Shown piece by piece: positions 26,469 through 36,271 of a stretch of DNA of 64,000 nucleotides (positions are counted from its first letter, which is position 1; each line of letters opens with the position of its first letter). Location of the stretch: the NCBI RefSeq assembly GCF_021012795.1, contig NZ_VFYU01000025.1, positions 62,001 to 126,000 on the forward strand. Direction: 5' to 3'. The translations under genes and the position numbers were made by a program. The notes beneath the pieces are model-generated. The model was given only the letters and a program-made list of their open reading frames with translations, was not told the origin of the DNA and searched no databases. Source of the stretch: Psychrobacter sp. I-STPA10. Its GTDB lineage: Bacteria > Pseudomonadota > Gammaproteobacteria > Pseudomonadales > Moraxellaceae.

Positions 26469-26972
26469 TTAAAAGGTGACTGAATGATTATCACCTAATT
26501 GTTCAGCAGTTTTGCCATCAATGACAGAAGCGGCGGTCATTTTAAACATATTCACCACAGCATTGCCACTTAGCCAATATTCTGCCCCATTTGGCACGAC
26601 TTTAATAAGCTGAATATTGGGGTCGTCTTTGCCATGCTCATAAAAGGCATTGTAATGATGTGACCACAATTTATCTAATATGGCTTTGTCATCAACCAAT
26701 TCAGCAGTGCCATTGATAGACACATAATCTTTATCATGATGGCAGGTATAGGCAAGGTTTATTTGTGGGTTACGTTCAATATCTGCCACCGTTTCAGTTT
26801 GCTTATCACCAATAAACCAAATTTCTTTTTTTTCAAGGTCAAAGCTATTGGTTGTCATCGGACAGGCATGTAGATGACCTTCATGAGTGGTGGTGGTCAT
26901 CATGGCAAATTTGACATCTTTAATAAGTTCAGAGATTTTATGTAGATGTTCTTTTTTACTTAGCTTGCTCAT
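26469..26972 (-). CDS. PNPOx-like flavin/general stress protein
   Basis: A 167-residue cytosolic split-barrel protein of the pyridoxamine 5'-phosphate oxidase-like family (general stress protein 26 type), expected to bind FMN or F420-like cofactors. The sequence KFAMMTTTTHEGHLHACPMTT followed by EIWFIGDKQTETVADIERNP and VNLAY-type strands (here INLAYTCH) matches the family. The start at 26972 (MSKLSKKEHLH) has AGGA seven bases upstream and is preferred to a longer reading beginning 45 bp earlier. It is monocistronic. Confidence 0.86.
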   Translation of the reverse strand: MSKLSKKEHLHKISELIKDVKFAMMTTTTHEGHLHACPMTTNSFDLEKKEIWFIGDKQTETVADIERNPQINLAYTCHHDKDYVSINGTAELVDDKAILDKLWSHHYNAFYEHGKDDPNIQLIKVVPNGAEYWLSGNAVVNMFKMTAASVIDGKTAEQLGDNHSVTF

Positions 26973-27171
26973 AGCAAATCCTTTTTTGATTGTGTTTATA
27001 TAGGGGCAGTTAAACATTCACCCCATGAAGTTAAAGTTATTAGAAATAGTTTGCATTATCATTATAAAAAAATGCCAACAGCCTCTCTAGCGGTTACGGG
27101 TAAGCAGTTGTGTGTTTTTGTAAATAAGGCAGTATTAAAGTACGGTGATGATTGATAATTCAGGATATTGT

Positions 27172-27200
27172 CTGCTTATTTTTTCGGTTCTTGTTATAAT
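27172..27200 (+). promoter_or_regulatory. purL promoter
   Basis: CTGCTT (27172-27177) and TATAAT (27195-27200) are 17 bp apart. The expected start of transcription near 27207 lies after the longest possible open-frame start (TTG at 27168), which supports an initiation codon near 27246-27252. Confidence 0.55.
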
Positions 27201-27251
27201 AAATCATCATACACCCTTCTCCAATTCCCACCAAATAACTGGAATATGACC

Positions 27252-30200
27252 ATGATTTTGATTGCTGGACATTCATTTTTAACCAATTTTCAAACCAAGC
27301 AACTGATTAACCAATTAAACCAAAAAACATCTTTAAACATCACTGATATTGTTAGCCAGCAAGTATATGTGTTATCACGCCAGCTAAATGAAAAAGAGCA
27401 ACAACAAGCCCTTAACCTACTTAATCAAGGGCAAGCAATCGAGTTAGCCCCTGCACAGCAAGGACAACTTCAAGTCATTGTTAGCCCTCGCTTTGGAACA
27501 ATTTCACCGTGGTCAAGTAAGGCAACAGATATCTTTAATAACTGTGAGATTGCCATTGAGCGTATTGAGCGCGTGGTTATTTATACGTTGGTCGGGGCAG
27601 ATTTGCCACACAAACTACCCAAAGAAGCTGAGCAGTTATTACATGACCAGATGACACAAAGTTTGGTCTATGAGTTTGCACAGTTAGACAGATTGTTTGA
27701 AACAGACAGCCCAGCACATCTTAATGAGATTGATATTCTGACACAAGGTCGTCAGGCATTGGTCGATGCCAACCGTAAATTTGGCTTTGCGTTATCTGAA
27801 TCAGATATTGATTATTTGATGCAGGCTTATAGCACCTCACTACAACGTAATCCTACCGATGTTGAGCTAATGATGTTTGCACAAGCAAACTCTGAGCATT
27901 GCCGCCATAAGATTTTTAATGCTGAGTGGACGATTGATGGTGAAGCACAAGCCAAGTCTTTGTTCCAGATGATTAAAAACACTTATCAGTCCAATCCTCA
28001 AGGGATTTTGTCTGCCTATAAAGATAATGCGGCGGTGATGGAAGGCTTTGAAGCACAGCGTTTTTATCCACTGCCAAATGCAGATGACAATGCTCACCAC
28101 TATGACTTCCATCAAGAATGGATAGATATTTTGATGAAGGTTGAAACCCACAACCACCCAACAGCGATTGCACCGTATGCAGGGGCATCTACAGGTGCAG
28201 GTGGTGAGATTCGTGATGAAGGGGCAACGGGACGTGGTGGTAAGCCCAAAGCAGGGTTAACAGGCTTTAATGTCTCACATCTACATTTGCCTGATATGCC
28301 TGAAAAATGGGAGCAGTCAGGCAAAGTCAATAGCAAGGATTATGGCACACCTGAGCGGATGGCAACCAGCCTTGAGATTATGACCCAAGCACCGCTCGGC
28401 TCAGCGAACTTTTCTAATGAGTTTGGTCGTCCCAATTTATGCGGGTATTTCCGTTCATTTCAGCTAGATACCAGCCCAGAGCAAGATGGTAGCCAAATGC
28501 GTGGCTATCATAAGCCCATGATGGTTGCAGGTGGCTATGGCAATATCAAACGCAATCTGGTGGAAAAAAATGCGATTCATGAAGGCGATTTGCTTATCGT
28601 CTTAGGTGGCCCTGCGATGCAGATTGGCTTAGGCGGTGGTGCTGCTTCTTCGGTCGATAGCGGTGAGCTAGATGAAGGCTTAGATTTTGCCAGTGTGCAA
28701 CGTGATAATGCAGAAATGGAACGTCGTTGCCAAGAGGTGATTGACCGTTGTTGGGCATTGGCAGGTGATGGTAGCTCTGACGATAGCGATACAAATAACG
28801 ATAAAAACCCCATCGTTTCTATCCATGATGTTGGTGCAGGTGGTTTATCCAATGCCATGCCTGAGCTGGTCAACGACCATGAAATGGGAGCGGTGCTAAA
28901 CCTATGCAAAGTACCTTCACTAGAAGCTGGTATGTCGCCAATGGCAATTTGGTCAAACGAAGCGCAAGAGCGTTATGTATTGGCAATTCGTCCTGATAGT
29001 GAGGCAATATTTACAAAAATATGTGAGCGTGAGCGTTGTCCATTTGCCATTTTAGGCGTCGCAACTGAAGTGCGTCATCTTAAAGTCGATGATGAGTTAC
29101 TAGACGAACAACCTGTCGATATGCCAATGCAAGTGCTACTAGGTGGCACGCCAAAACTACATAAATCTGTACAGCGTCCCATCGACAACAAACTGCGTCC
29201 TTTAAATGTTGGTGATATGCAGTTACATTCAACTGCCTTAGATGTCATGCGTCACCCTACTGTCGCCAGTAAGTCATTTTTGATTAGCATCGGTGACCGT
29301 TCAATCACAGGTATGGTGGTACAAGACCAATATGTCGGACGTTATCAAGTGCCTGTTGCAGACTGTGCGGTGACCCTATCAGGACTCAAAGCAGAGACTG
29401 GGGAAGCCATGAGTATGGGTGAGCGTCCACCTGTGGCACTGATAAACCCTGCTGCTTCTGCTCGCTTGGCAGTTGCTGAAGCGATTACCAATATTGCAGG
29501 CGCGCGTATCGCTCAGATTAGCGATATCACCCTATCGGCAAACTGGATGGCAGCTTGTGGGGAAGACAGCGAAGATGTGGCATTATATGATGCTGTACAT
29601 GCCATCGGCGAAGAGCTATGCCCTGCCCTCGGTATTGCCATTCCTGTGGGTAAAGACTCACTTTCTATGCGTGCAAACTGGGCAGACAGCGATGGTACAG
29701 AAAAGTCGGTTGTCTCACCGATGAGCTTGGTTATTTCTGCCTTTGCACCAGTTATTGATGTCAATAAAACGCTGACCCCTGAGCTGGTTAATACCGATGC
29801 AGCCTTGTATCGTCTTGACTTATCTGATGGTCAATATCGTTTGGGTGGCTCAATATTGGCACAAACATTTAGCCAGTTAGGTGATGACAGTCCTGATTTA
29901 GCCAACCCTGAAGATTTAATCAATTTCTTTAATTTTATCCAAGCGGGCAATGAGCAAGGCATCATCAGTGCTTATCATGATATTGGTGATGGAGGTATGT
30001 TTGCCACTGTTGCTGAGATGCAGTTTACCTCTCGACAAGCCATTAACCTCAACCTTGATGAAGAAAACCTACTCGGTCAGCTATTTGCTGAGGAATTAGG
30101 GGCAGTGATTCAAGTGCTACCTGAGCATGTTGATGCACTCATGCAACTGGCAGAACAACACCACGTCAGCCAAATGCTAAGTCTAATCGGGCAAACCTTT

Positions 30201-31241
30201 AAAACGCCTGCTGGTGGAGCACAACAAGATAAACTGACCATCATCACGCCAGTTCACCAAGGTGATGAGGTTCTGGTATGGACACGCACTGAGCTACAAC
30301 AAACATGGTCGCAAGTGAGCTACCAAATCGCCCGTCGCCGTGACAACCCTGCCTGTGCTGAGCAAGAGTTTGCACTCATTAGCGACAGTAACCATCACGG
30401 TCTCATTGCCCATGCTAACTTTGACTTAAATCAAGCTGTTGAAGCACCGTATCTCAATAGTCGTGGTAGCAAACCAAAAGTAGCTATTTTGCGTGAGCAA
30501 GGGGTCAATGGTCAGCTAGAAATGGCGGCTGGCTTTACCATGGCGGGCTTTGAGGCGGTCGATGTGCACATGAGTGACCTACTGGCAAAACGCGTGGATT
30601 TACGTGACTTTGATGGTCTGGTCGCCTGTGGTGGCTTTAGTTATGGTGATGTGTTGGGTGCAGGCTCAGGCTGGGCAAACTCTATCTTGTTCCATGATGA
30701 ATTGCGTATGCAGTTTGTGCGCTTCTTTACTCGCCCAGAGACCTTTAGCTTAGGCGTGTGTAATGGCTGTCAGATGATGGCTCAACTTAAAGACTTAATC
30801 CCCGGTGCAGATAACTTCCCACGCTTTATCGCCAACAAATCAGCGCGCTTTGAGGCTCGTACTGTCAATGTCAAAGTAGAGCGCACCAAATCAGTGCTCT
30901 TTAAGGGTATGCAAGACAGCATATTACCAATTGCAGTGGCACATGGCGAAGGCTTGGCAACGCTAACGGAGACTGACATCGCAGGTATGGCACATCATGG
31001 ACAGCTTGCCCTACGCTATGTGGACAGTCATGGTAATCCAACTGAAACTTACCCTCTCAATCCTAATGGCTCAGTGGGCGGTGTCACAGGTATTTGTAGC
31101 TCAGATGGTCGCGTCACTTTAATGATGCCACACCCTGAGCGTACTCTACGTGCGGTGACACATAGCTGGAAGCCTGATGAATGGACGCAAGATGGGGCAT
31201 GGTTACGCATGTTTAGAAATGCACGCGCGTTTTTGCGGTAA
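27252..31241 (+). CDS. purL: Phosphoribosylformylglycinamidine synthase
   Basis: Large single-chain FGAM synthase, fourth step of purine synthesis, converting FGAR, ATP and glutamine to FGAM. About 1329 residues (E. coli 1295). Order: PurS-like N-terminal domain; linker; two AIRS-like halves with [29 protein letters not shown] and GGYGNIKRN; and a C-terminal class I glutaminase with FGGFSYGD-type [17 protein letters not shown], nucleophile Cys in [10 protein letters not shown], and HPERTLR. An acidic insertion [14 protein letters not shown] lies near residue 520. The start at 27252 gives an eight-base gap to GGA and a start MILIAGHSF; 27246 is the alternative. The gene has its own promoter and terminator. 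Confidence 0.96.
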   Translation: MILIAGHSFLTNFQTKQLINQLNQKTSLNITDIVSQQVYVLSRQLNEKEQQQALNLLNQGQAIELAPAQQGQLQVIVSPRFGTISPWSSKATDIFNNCEIAIERIERVVIYTLVGADLPHKLPKEAEQLLHDQMTQSLVYEFAQLDRLFETDSPAHLNEIDILTQGRQALVDANRKFGFALSESDIDYLMQAYSTSLQRNPTDVELMMFAQANSEHCRHKIFNAEWTIDGEAQAKSLFQMIKNTYQSNPQGILSAYKDNAAVMEGFEAQRFYPLPNADDNAHHYDFHQEWIDILMKVETHNHPTAIAPYAGASTGAGGEIRDEGATGRGGKPKAGLTGFNVSHLHLPDMPEKWEQSGKVNSKDYGTPERMATSLEIMTQAPLGSANFSNEFGRPNLCGYFRSFQLDTSPEQDGSQMRGYHKPMMVAGGYGNIKRNLVEKNAIHEGDLLIVLGGPAMQIGLGGGAASSVDSGELDEGLDFASVQRDNAEMERRCQEVIDRCWALAGDGSSDDSDTNNDKNPIVSIHDVGAGGLSNAMPELVNDHEMGAVLNLCKVPSLEAGMSPMAIWSNEAQERYVLAIRPDSEAIFTKICERERCPFAILGVATEVRHLKVDDELLDEQPVDMPMQVLLGGTPKLHKSVQRPIDNKLRPLNVGDMQLHSTALDVMRHPTVASKSFLISIGDRSITGMVVQDQYVGRYQVPVADCAVTLSGLKAETGEAMSMGERPPVALINPAASARLAVAEAITNIAGARIAQISDITLSANWMAACGEDSEDVALYDAVHAIGEELCPALGIAIPVGKDSLSMRANWADSDGTEKSVVSPMSLVISAFAPVIDVNKTLTPELVNTDAALYRLDLSDGQYRLGGSILAQTFSQLGDDSPDLANPEDLINFFNFIQAGNEQGIISAYHDIGDGGMFATVAEMQFTSRQAINLNLDEENLLGQLFAEELGAVIQVLPEHVDALMQLAEQHHVSQMLSLIGQTFKTPAGGAQQDKLTIITPVHQGDEVLVWTRTELQQTWSQVSYQIARRRDNPACAEQEFALISDSNHHGLIAHANFDLNQAVEAPYLNSRGSKPKVAILREQGVNGQLEMAAGFTMAGFEAVDVHMSDLLAKRVDLRDFDGLVACGGFSYGDVLGAGSGWANSILFHDELRMQFVRFFTRPETFSLGVCNGCQMMAQLKDLIPGADNFPRFIANKSARFEARTVNVKVERTKSVLFKGMQDSILPIAVAHGEGLATLTETDIAGMAHHGQLALRYVDSHGNPTETYPLNPNGSVGGVTGICSSDGRVTLMMPHPERTLRAVTHSWKPDEWTQDGAWLRMFRNARAFLR

Positions 31242-31278
31242 TAGGCTAAGGTAAAAAGCTGAGATAAGAAGATAAGAT

Positions 31279-31309
31279 AAAAAGTGGGCTAAATAGTCCA
31301 CTTTTTTTT
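31279..31309 (+). terminator. purL terminator
   Basis: AGTGGGCT-AAAT-AGTCCACT stem (one GU pair) followed by eight T, 38 bp after the stop. Confidence 0.9.
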
Positions 31310-31384
31310 AAGTAAAAAATTCTTGACACAGTCTATGATATATTTTTAACTATGGATAAATTATTATTTACAAATGGAATGGCT

Positions 31385-31957
31385 ATGAAACCTAACTACA
31401 CTCACATGCAACATAACACTCTAAAAACCATTGTCTTAGGTTCTGGCTTTGCGCTTGCTTTAGCAATGTTATCACCTGCTTATGCCGAAACTCAGGGTTA
31501 TCAAAACAACACGAATCACTGCTCAAACACAACCACCAATCATAGTACAGTCTGTTCACAGTCCAACACACCATCTACAACAGCGCTGACTTCTGAAACC
31601 AGCGACTCTACGTTCGATGAAACCCTTTCGGCAGAATAGCAAGCAGAGCTAGAAGCTGTGCTCATAGAAACACTACAACATGTAACTGAATTTGAGAATC
31701 AAGCAAAAGCTGATGCTGAAGAAACTGAAAGAAGAGCAGCACAGTCAGACGCAGCTAGAGCACAGTCAGAAAAAGAATTAGCTGAAGCAAAAAGAATAGC
31801 AGCTCAAGCAGAAAAAGAAGCAACTGAAGCAACTGAAGCAACTGAAGCAAAAAGAATAACAGCTCAAGCAGAAAAAGAAGCAACTGAAGCAAAAGAAGCA
31901 TTGCGAAAATCACAAATAGTTCTAGAATCTTTAGAGGGACTAAAACCAAACCAATAA
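31385..31957 (+). pseudogene. Secreted coiled-coil protein split by an amber codon
   Basis: One continuous frame of 190 codons interrupted only by TAG at 31637-31639. The first part has a signal peptide (hydrophobic VLGSGFALALAMLSPAYA, cleaved before ETQ) and a Thr/Ser/Asn-rich linker. After TAG, the same frame goes on QAELEAVLIETLQHV and then an Ala/Glu/Lys-rich coiled coil with a 60-bp tandem duplication (31781-31900), ending GLKPNQ. CAG to TAG is the simplest origin. ATG 31385 has GGAATGG upstream; a longer reading starts at 31352. It may be a recent pseudogene, a read-through product, or two proteins. Confidence 0.6.
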
Positions 31958-31997
31958 GGCTGATGTTAGTAACTTATGCAGATAACCATAGTTAGGC

Positions 31998-32025
31998 AAG
32001 GCAGATTTGATAATCTGCCTTTTTT
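31998..32025 (+). terminator. Rho-independent terminator
   Basis: AAGGCAGATT-TGAT-AATCTGCCTT perfect 10-bp stem followed by T5. It lies 41 bp after the second half of the amber-split gene, so transcription of the whole 31385-31957 unit ends here. Confidence 0.92.
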
Positions 32026-32063
32026 GCGTTTGAAAACTGGCGTTACTCATTAAAAAATATTAA

Positions 32064-32102
32064 ACTAGTCAGATAACTAGTCATTTTACTATATTTTATA
32101 AT
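32064..32102 (+). promoter_or_regulatory. Toxin-antitoxin promoter with direct repeats
   Basis: Two ACTAGTCA repeats 12 bp apart (32064-32071 and 32076-32083) sit just upstream of TATAAT (32097-32102), 40 bp before the antitoxin ATG. Direct repeats overlapping the promoter are the usual place for antitoxin autoregulation. Confidence 0.5.
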
Positions 32103-32141
32103 GACTATAGGTTTTAAACAGTTATCAAAGCAGGTGATGAA

Positions 32142-32408
32142 ATGTTGACATGGTCGGTGCAAAATGCCAAAGCAAGATTTAGTGAGCTATTAGATACCTG
32201 TATCCATTCAGAGCCACAAGTTGTCACCAAAAGAGGGCAAGAAGTGGCAGTTTTGGTGTCTATAGAAGAATGGAAACGTTTACAATCTCAAGCCAAACCA
32301 ACACTTAAAGAGCTATTGCTTAGTGATACGGCACGTTTTGACTTACCTGATACTCGCCAAATTAACCATCAAAAAACTGTCAAACGCCGAGCATTACCTG
32401 AGTTTTAA
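32142..32408 (+). CDS. Phd/YefM-family antitoxin
   Basis: An 88-residue antitoxin. The N-terminal Phd/YefM DNA-binding domain has WSVQNAKARFSELLDTCIHS and VVTKRGQEVAVLVSIEEWKRL. The C-terminal tail (PTLKELLLSDTARFDLPDT and following basic residues) would wrap the toxin. It is encoded immediately before a PIN-domain toxin (39 bp gap), and probably binds the direct repeats upstream to repress the pair. Confidence 0.92.
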   Translation: MLTWSVQNAKARFSELLDTCIHSEPQVVTKRGQEVAVLVSIEEWKRLQSQAKPTLKELLLSDTARFDLPDTRQINHQKTVKRRALPEF

Positions 32409-32447
32409 TGAGTGATGATTCCTTTCTTATTAGCCTAGGAAAACACC

Positions 32448-32855
32448 GTGTATTTATTAGATACCAATGTTATTTCTGAATTACGTAAAAACAAACCACA
32501 TGGGGCAGTTATCGCTTGGATTGAGGGTGTAGCTGAGCAAGATTTATATCTCTCAGCCGTCAGTATTGCCGAAATTCAAGCAGGTATTGAGATAACCAAA
32601 GAGCAAGACAGCAAAAAGGCTATGGAATTAGAACATTGGTTGGATTTGCTGTGTCAAAGCTATCATATCTTACCGATGGATGCAGTCACTTTTCGCACTT
32701 GGGCTAGATTGATGCACCGAACCTCTGATACTTTATACGAAGATGCAATGATTGCCGCTACTGCAAAAACACATCATTTAACCGTAGTGACTCGTAATGT
32801 GATTGATTTTAAAAGTTTTGATGTGCCACTACTCAATCCATTTGAAACCAGATAA
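32448..32855 (+). CDS. PIN-domain toxin (VapC/FitB-like)
   Basis: A 135-residue ribonuclease toxin of type II. It begins with the PIN signature YLLDTNVISELRKNKP (acidic Asp5), continues with SAVSIAEIQAGIEI (Glu) and ends with LYEDAMIAATAKTHHLTVVTRNVIDF, which carries further metal-binding acidic residues. This sequence style is close to FitB of Neisseria. Translation starts at GTG 32448 with AGGA seven bases upstream; no in-frame ATG fits. The paired antitoxin is adjacent. Confidence 0.92.
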   Translation: MYLLDTNVISELRKNKPHGAVIAWIEGVAEQDLYLSAVSIAEIQAGIEITKEQDSKKAMELEHWLDLLCQSYHILPMDAVTFRTWARLMHRTSDTLYEDAMIAATAKTHHLTVVTRNVIDFKSFDVPLLNPFETR

Positions 32856-32866
32856 ATATTTTTGAT

Positions 32867-33071
32867 GGTGTTCTAAAAAGTATGCTACCCCCTCCCTAAC
32901 CCTCCACTACGCGAGCATAGCTCTTGTCTTGCGTCGGGGCGAAACAGTGTTTCGCTGTATCCCTCCTCAGGTGGAGGGAACTGTTCCTCCTCCCGTTGGG
33001 AGGGGGCTAGGGGGAGGGCTGAAATAATGGTAATTTATTTAAAATAACCACAGCATACTTTTTGAAACACC
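32867..33071. mobile_element. 205-bp MITE-like element with 20-bp TIRs
   Basis: Left end GGTGTTCTAAAAAGTATGCT and right end (reverse complement) GGTGTTTCAAAAAGTATGCT differ at two positions. Inside are GC-rich inverted blocks (CCCCCTCCCTAACCCTCC against GGAGGGGGCTAGGGGGAGGG). No open frame of note. It lies just after the toxin gene. The AAAAAGTATG end recurs in the elements at 39668 and 41461. Confidence 0.75.
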
Positions 33072-33252
33072 ACCATATTTTTGAGTGTCATTGCAAAAAG
33101 CATGGTATAAATATAAGAGTAGCAATATCTGCCTTTTTTATACGCTATTTTATACATTATGGTGTCACTAGATGATTATGGTAGGATAGAACTTAAACAA
33201 CCATACTTACCAACTTCCTTAATTTATCAACTTCGACTTATCGACCACCACT

Positions 33253-33957
33253 ATGACCAGACGCTCTGCCCCTTTTGTTGCCCCCGACCATATTGATAGC
33301 CCAACCTCAAAAGAGGGAAAAAAACAGGCAAAGGCACTGCTATCCACCCTACAAGAAGATATTGCCAGCTTCCGAGATGAGCAGTTTCCGCCAGATATTT
33401 TGACTCAGATTCGTGATATGCCCATTTATCAAGGCAATCATGATGAGGTGCAAGCCTACCATCAACGTTGGCAACCATTGATTGATAGAGCCATTGGCTT
33501 TTATCCTGCCGCTTATCTACCACCTGATTATCTGCCCTTGCCTGCCAGCTTAGAGATACCTCAGTTTGTATTTCATGTACAAAAGCTACATCTCACCAAA
33601 ACCCGTGCCAAAGAGTCCAAAAGTTTTGGCTCAGTCGGTGCATTAGTTGATAAATGCGGTGAGTTTACAGAAGCTGAAATCATGGCAATGGAATCTGTAT
33701 TGCAACGTGATGAGACAGCCAGACTGGTGGCACATCGTGAGTTTATCGACCTACGTGCCTATGTGTTTTGTCGTGATAATAAAGGGGAGATGCTTGAGCC
33801 TGAGCGTATCCGCTTTTATCGCACAGGGCTGATTGTGCATGCCCTACCCAACTTTAAAGTGGTGGACAGTCGACAAAAACCACGTAAGCGTCGCAATGAT
33901 GCTTATCGCAATCCCATTGCAGATAATAATATCTGGCGAGTATATACAAAGAAATAA
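33253..33957 (+). CDS. Conserved hypothetical protein, 234 residues
   Basis: I do not recognise this family. The protein is soluble with no signal peptide: a helical N-terminus (KEGKKQAKALLSTLQEDIAS), a central section PDYLPLPASLEIPQFVFHVQ, a helical stretch DKCGEFTEAEIMAMESVLQR, and a basic C-terminus QKPRKRRNDAYRNPIADNN. Pro/Tyr-rich central sequence and the basic tail could suit a nucleic-acid-associated protein, but nothing decisive is seen. Codon use resembles the core genes. There is no clear ribosome binding site. It lies between two repeat elements (32867 and 34157). Confidence 0.65.
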   Translation: MTRRSAPFVAPDHIDSPTSKEGKKQAKALLSTLQEDIASFRDEQFPPDILTQIRDMPIYQGNHDEVQAYHQRWQPLIDRAIGFYPAAYLPPDYLPLPASLEIPQFVFHVQKLHLTKTRAKESKSFGSVGALVDKCGEFTEAEIMAMESVLQRDETARLVAHREFIDLRAYVFCRDNKGEMLEPERIRFYRTGLIVHALPNFKVVDSRQKPRKRRNDAYRNPIADNNIWRVYTKK

Positions 33958-34156
33958 ACTAACTTTAATAAAATAAATTGCTTATACCTATTATTTGTAC
34001 TGGCATACCTCCAGCTTTACTTGATATATTATTGAGTAATCAGAAAATGATAGTCATCATTTTTTGATAAATTTTTCTAATTTTATTGTCCTTAGCCTCT
34101 TTACCAAAGACATATTTTTCTCTATCCTTTTGCCGCATATCTCACATTTTGACTCA

Positions 34157-34273
34157 TATAGTCAGCGAAGTTATAAGAAGTTATAAACTGGTACAAGTCA
34201 GATGAGTGCAGATAGTACGATTGTACAGCAAGCAAGCCTAACATCGTAACCGTTATCAAGTTCGCTGACTATA
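34157..34273. repeat. TIR element, inverted copy (117 bp)
   Basis: Same family as 6224 and 26258 but in the opposite orientation: starts TATAGTCAGCGAAGTT and ends AAGTTCGCTGACTATA. It is 10 bp longer because of a short internal duplication (AGTTATAAGA). It lies 46 bp upstream of the Kef-type gene, so it could carry or alter the promoter. Confidence 0.8.
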
Positions 34274-34318
34274 TTATTTAAACTGCCCTAATCAATATTA
34301 ATTCATACAGGAATGACC

Positions 34319-36163
34319 ATGTTTGCTGCCGCTGCAGGCTCTCCCAATTTTATGCTCCAAGCAACTATTTTTTTAGGTGCTGCCCTTTTACTCGTGCCAC
34401 TTGGCAAACGCTTCGGTATCGCAACGGTGCTTGGCTATCTGATTACAGGCTTAATATTAGGCCCAAGTGGTCTAGATGTGGCAGGTGATGCCGAGACGCT
34501 ATTACACTTTTCTGAATTTGGCGTGGTTTTACTGTTATTTATCATTGGACTTGAGCTACAGCCATCACGCTTATGGGCATTACGCCGCTCTATTTTTGTA
34601 CTTGGTGGCGCACAAGTGGGTGTCACAGGCTTGGTATTGATGGGAATTGCCTATCAATTTTTTGATTTTAAACTAGATACTGCCTTTATTGTTGGCTTTG
34701 GTTTGGCATTGTCATCAACTGCATTTGTACTGCAAATCCTCACTGAAAAACAGCAGCTTGCCAGCACCCACGGGCGTGAAGCCTTTACTATCTTGCTATT
34801 CCAAGATATTGCGGTCATTCCGCTACTGGCAGTTATTCCGTTTTTATCTGGTGTGCGTGACCAGACTTATGACATCATCTATTTTGCCAAAGTTGCGGCT
34901 GTCTTTATTGGATTAATTATTGCTAGCCGCTATATTGTACGACCATTTTTCAAATTTGTCGCATCAAGTGGGGCATCTGAGTTACTGACGGCAGTGGCAT
35001 TATTTATCGTCATGGGTGTGTCATTGCTGATGGGACAAATTGGACTATCAATGGCATTGGGGGCGTTTTTAACAGGTGTTCTACTTGCCGACTCAGAATA
35101 TCGCCACGAGCTTGAAGCCAGTATTGAGCCATTTAAAGGTTTATTACTGGGTCTATTTTTTATGTCAGTGGGTATGCTCACCGACCTTAAGCTAATTTTG
35201 CAAGAGCCATTGCTCATCATCGGCGGTGCCGCTGCATTGATGGTGATTAAATTTGCAGTCTTATCCCTAATTGGCAAACTCTCAGGCAACCGTATGCCCA
35301 CCAGTATTCGCCTTGGTGTCACACTAGCACAAGGGGGTGAGTTTGCCTTTGTATTATTTAGCACGGCAACAGCGCAAGGTGTGCTGCGCCCTGAGTTAGC
35401 AAACTTGCTCACCCTCATTGTGACTATTTCAATGGCACTGACACCCTTAGCATTTTTCTTATTAGATAAGATTGGTGAGCCGATATTTGCCAAACGTGTC
35501 CCCCAACGTGATTATGATACCATTCCCGACCATGAGCACCCTGTTATCATCGCAGGCTTTGGACGGGTTGGACAAATTATTGGACGTGTATTACGCATGC
35601 ATAATATCGAATTTACAGCCATCGAAAAATCAGCGCATCGTGTTGATTTTGTGCGTAAATTTGGTAATCAGGTATATTATGGCGACCCCAAAAACCCCGA
35701 GATTCTCAGAGCTGCTGGTATAGACACGGCTCGTCTATTTATCTTAGCTGTTGATGACGTAGAACGCTCCATCACCACAGCCGAATATTTACATCAGCAT
35801 TACCCTGACTTAACCATTTTGGCACGCGCAAAAGACCGTATGCATTACTATCGCTTGCGTGAAGTGGGCGTGCGGCATATTTGGCGTGAGACCTATTTGT
35901 CCTCACTGGATATGTCTCGAGAATCACTACAAGTACTGGGTATCTCACCTGAGAAAGCACGTGATACCGTGACCATGTTCCGTGATTACGATGATGAGCT
36001 CATTGAAAAACAACAAGCCATCTTTGACGATGAAGCCAGTATGATTGCTTCTGTACAGTCTTCTTTACTGGAATTAGAAAGTTTATTTGATGAAGACCAC
36101 AATGCCGCCAAAAAGATTGACCTAGAAGAGATTGAAACAGCGGTGGGTTTACATAATAAGTAG
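34319..36163 (+). CDS. Kef-type K+/H+ antiporter (CPA2 with RCK domain)
   Basis: Inner-membrane potassium/proton antiporter, about 614 residues. Residues 1-380 form the Na_H_Exchanger domain with about 12 helices, including VVLLLFIIGLELQPSRLWAL and LSSTAFVLQILTEK. A cytosolic RCK/TrkA-N domain follows with the nucleotide motif VIIAGFGRVGQIIGRVL and the acidic strand TAIEKSAHRV. This is the KefB/KefC layout, which protects against electrophiles when glutathione adducts bind. No kefF/kefG-type ancillary gene is adjacent. The ATG at 34319 has AGGA six bases upstream and is favoured over 34313. Confidence 0.9.
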   Translation: MFAAAAGSPNFMLQATIFLGAALLLVPLGKRFGIATVLGYLITGLILGPSGLDVAGDAETLLHFSEFGVVLLLFIIGLELQPSRLWALRRSIFVLGGAQVGVTGLVLMGIAYQFFDFKLDTAFIVGFGLALSSTAFVLQILTEKQQLASTHGREAFTILLFQDIAVIPLLAVIPFLSGVRDQTYDIIYFAKVAAVFIGLIIASRYIVRPFFKFVASSGASELLTAVALFIVMGVSLLMGQIGLSMALGAFLTGVLLADSEYRHELEASIEPFKGLLLGLFFMSVGMLTDLKLILQEPLLIIGGAAALMVIKFAVLSLIGKLSGNRMPTSIRLGVTLAQGGEFAFVLFSTATAQGVLRPELANLLTLIVTISMALTPLAFFLLDKIGEPIFAKRVPQRDYDTIPDHEHPVIIAGFGRVGQIIGRVLRMHNIEFTAIEKSAHRVDFVRKFGNQVYYGDPKNPEILRAAGIDTARLFILAVDDVERSITTAEYLHQHYPDLTILARAKDRMHYYRLREVGVRHIWRETYLSSLDMSRESLQVLGISPEKARDTVTMFRDYDDELIEKQQAIFDDEASMIASVQSSLLELESLFDEDHNAAKKIDLEEIETAVGLHNK

Positions 36164-36271
36164 CCCTCAGCCATGCACAGGTCACAATGCATATAATTCA
36201 GACGTAGTCTGTCACACTACTGGTATAACCGTCTTAAATCTTAAGTCTTAAACCTTAAATAGTGATGCTCA

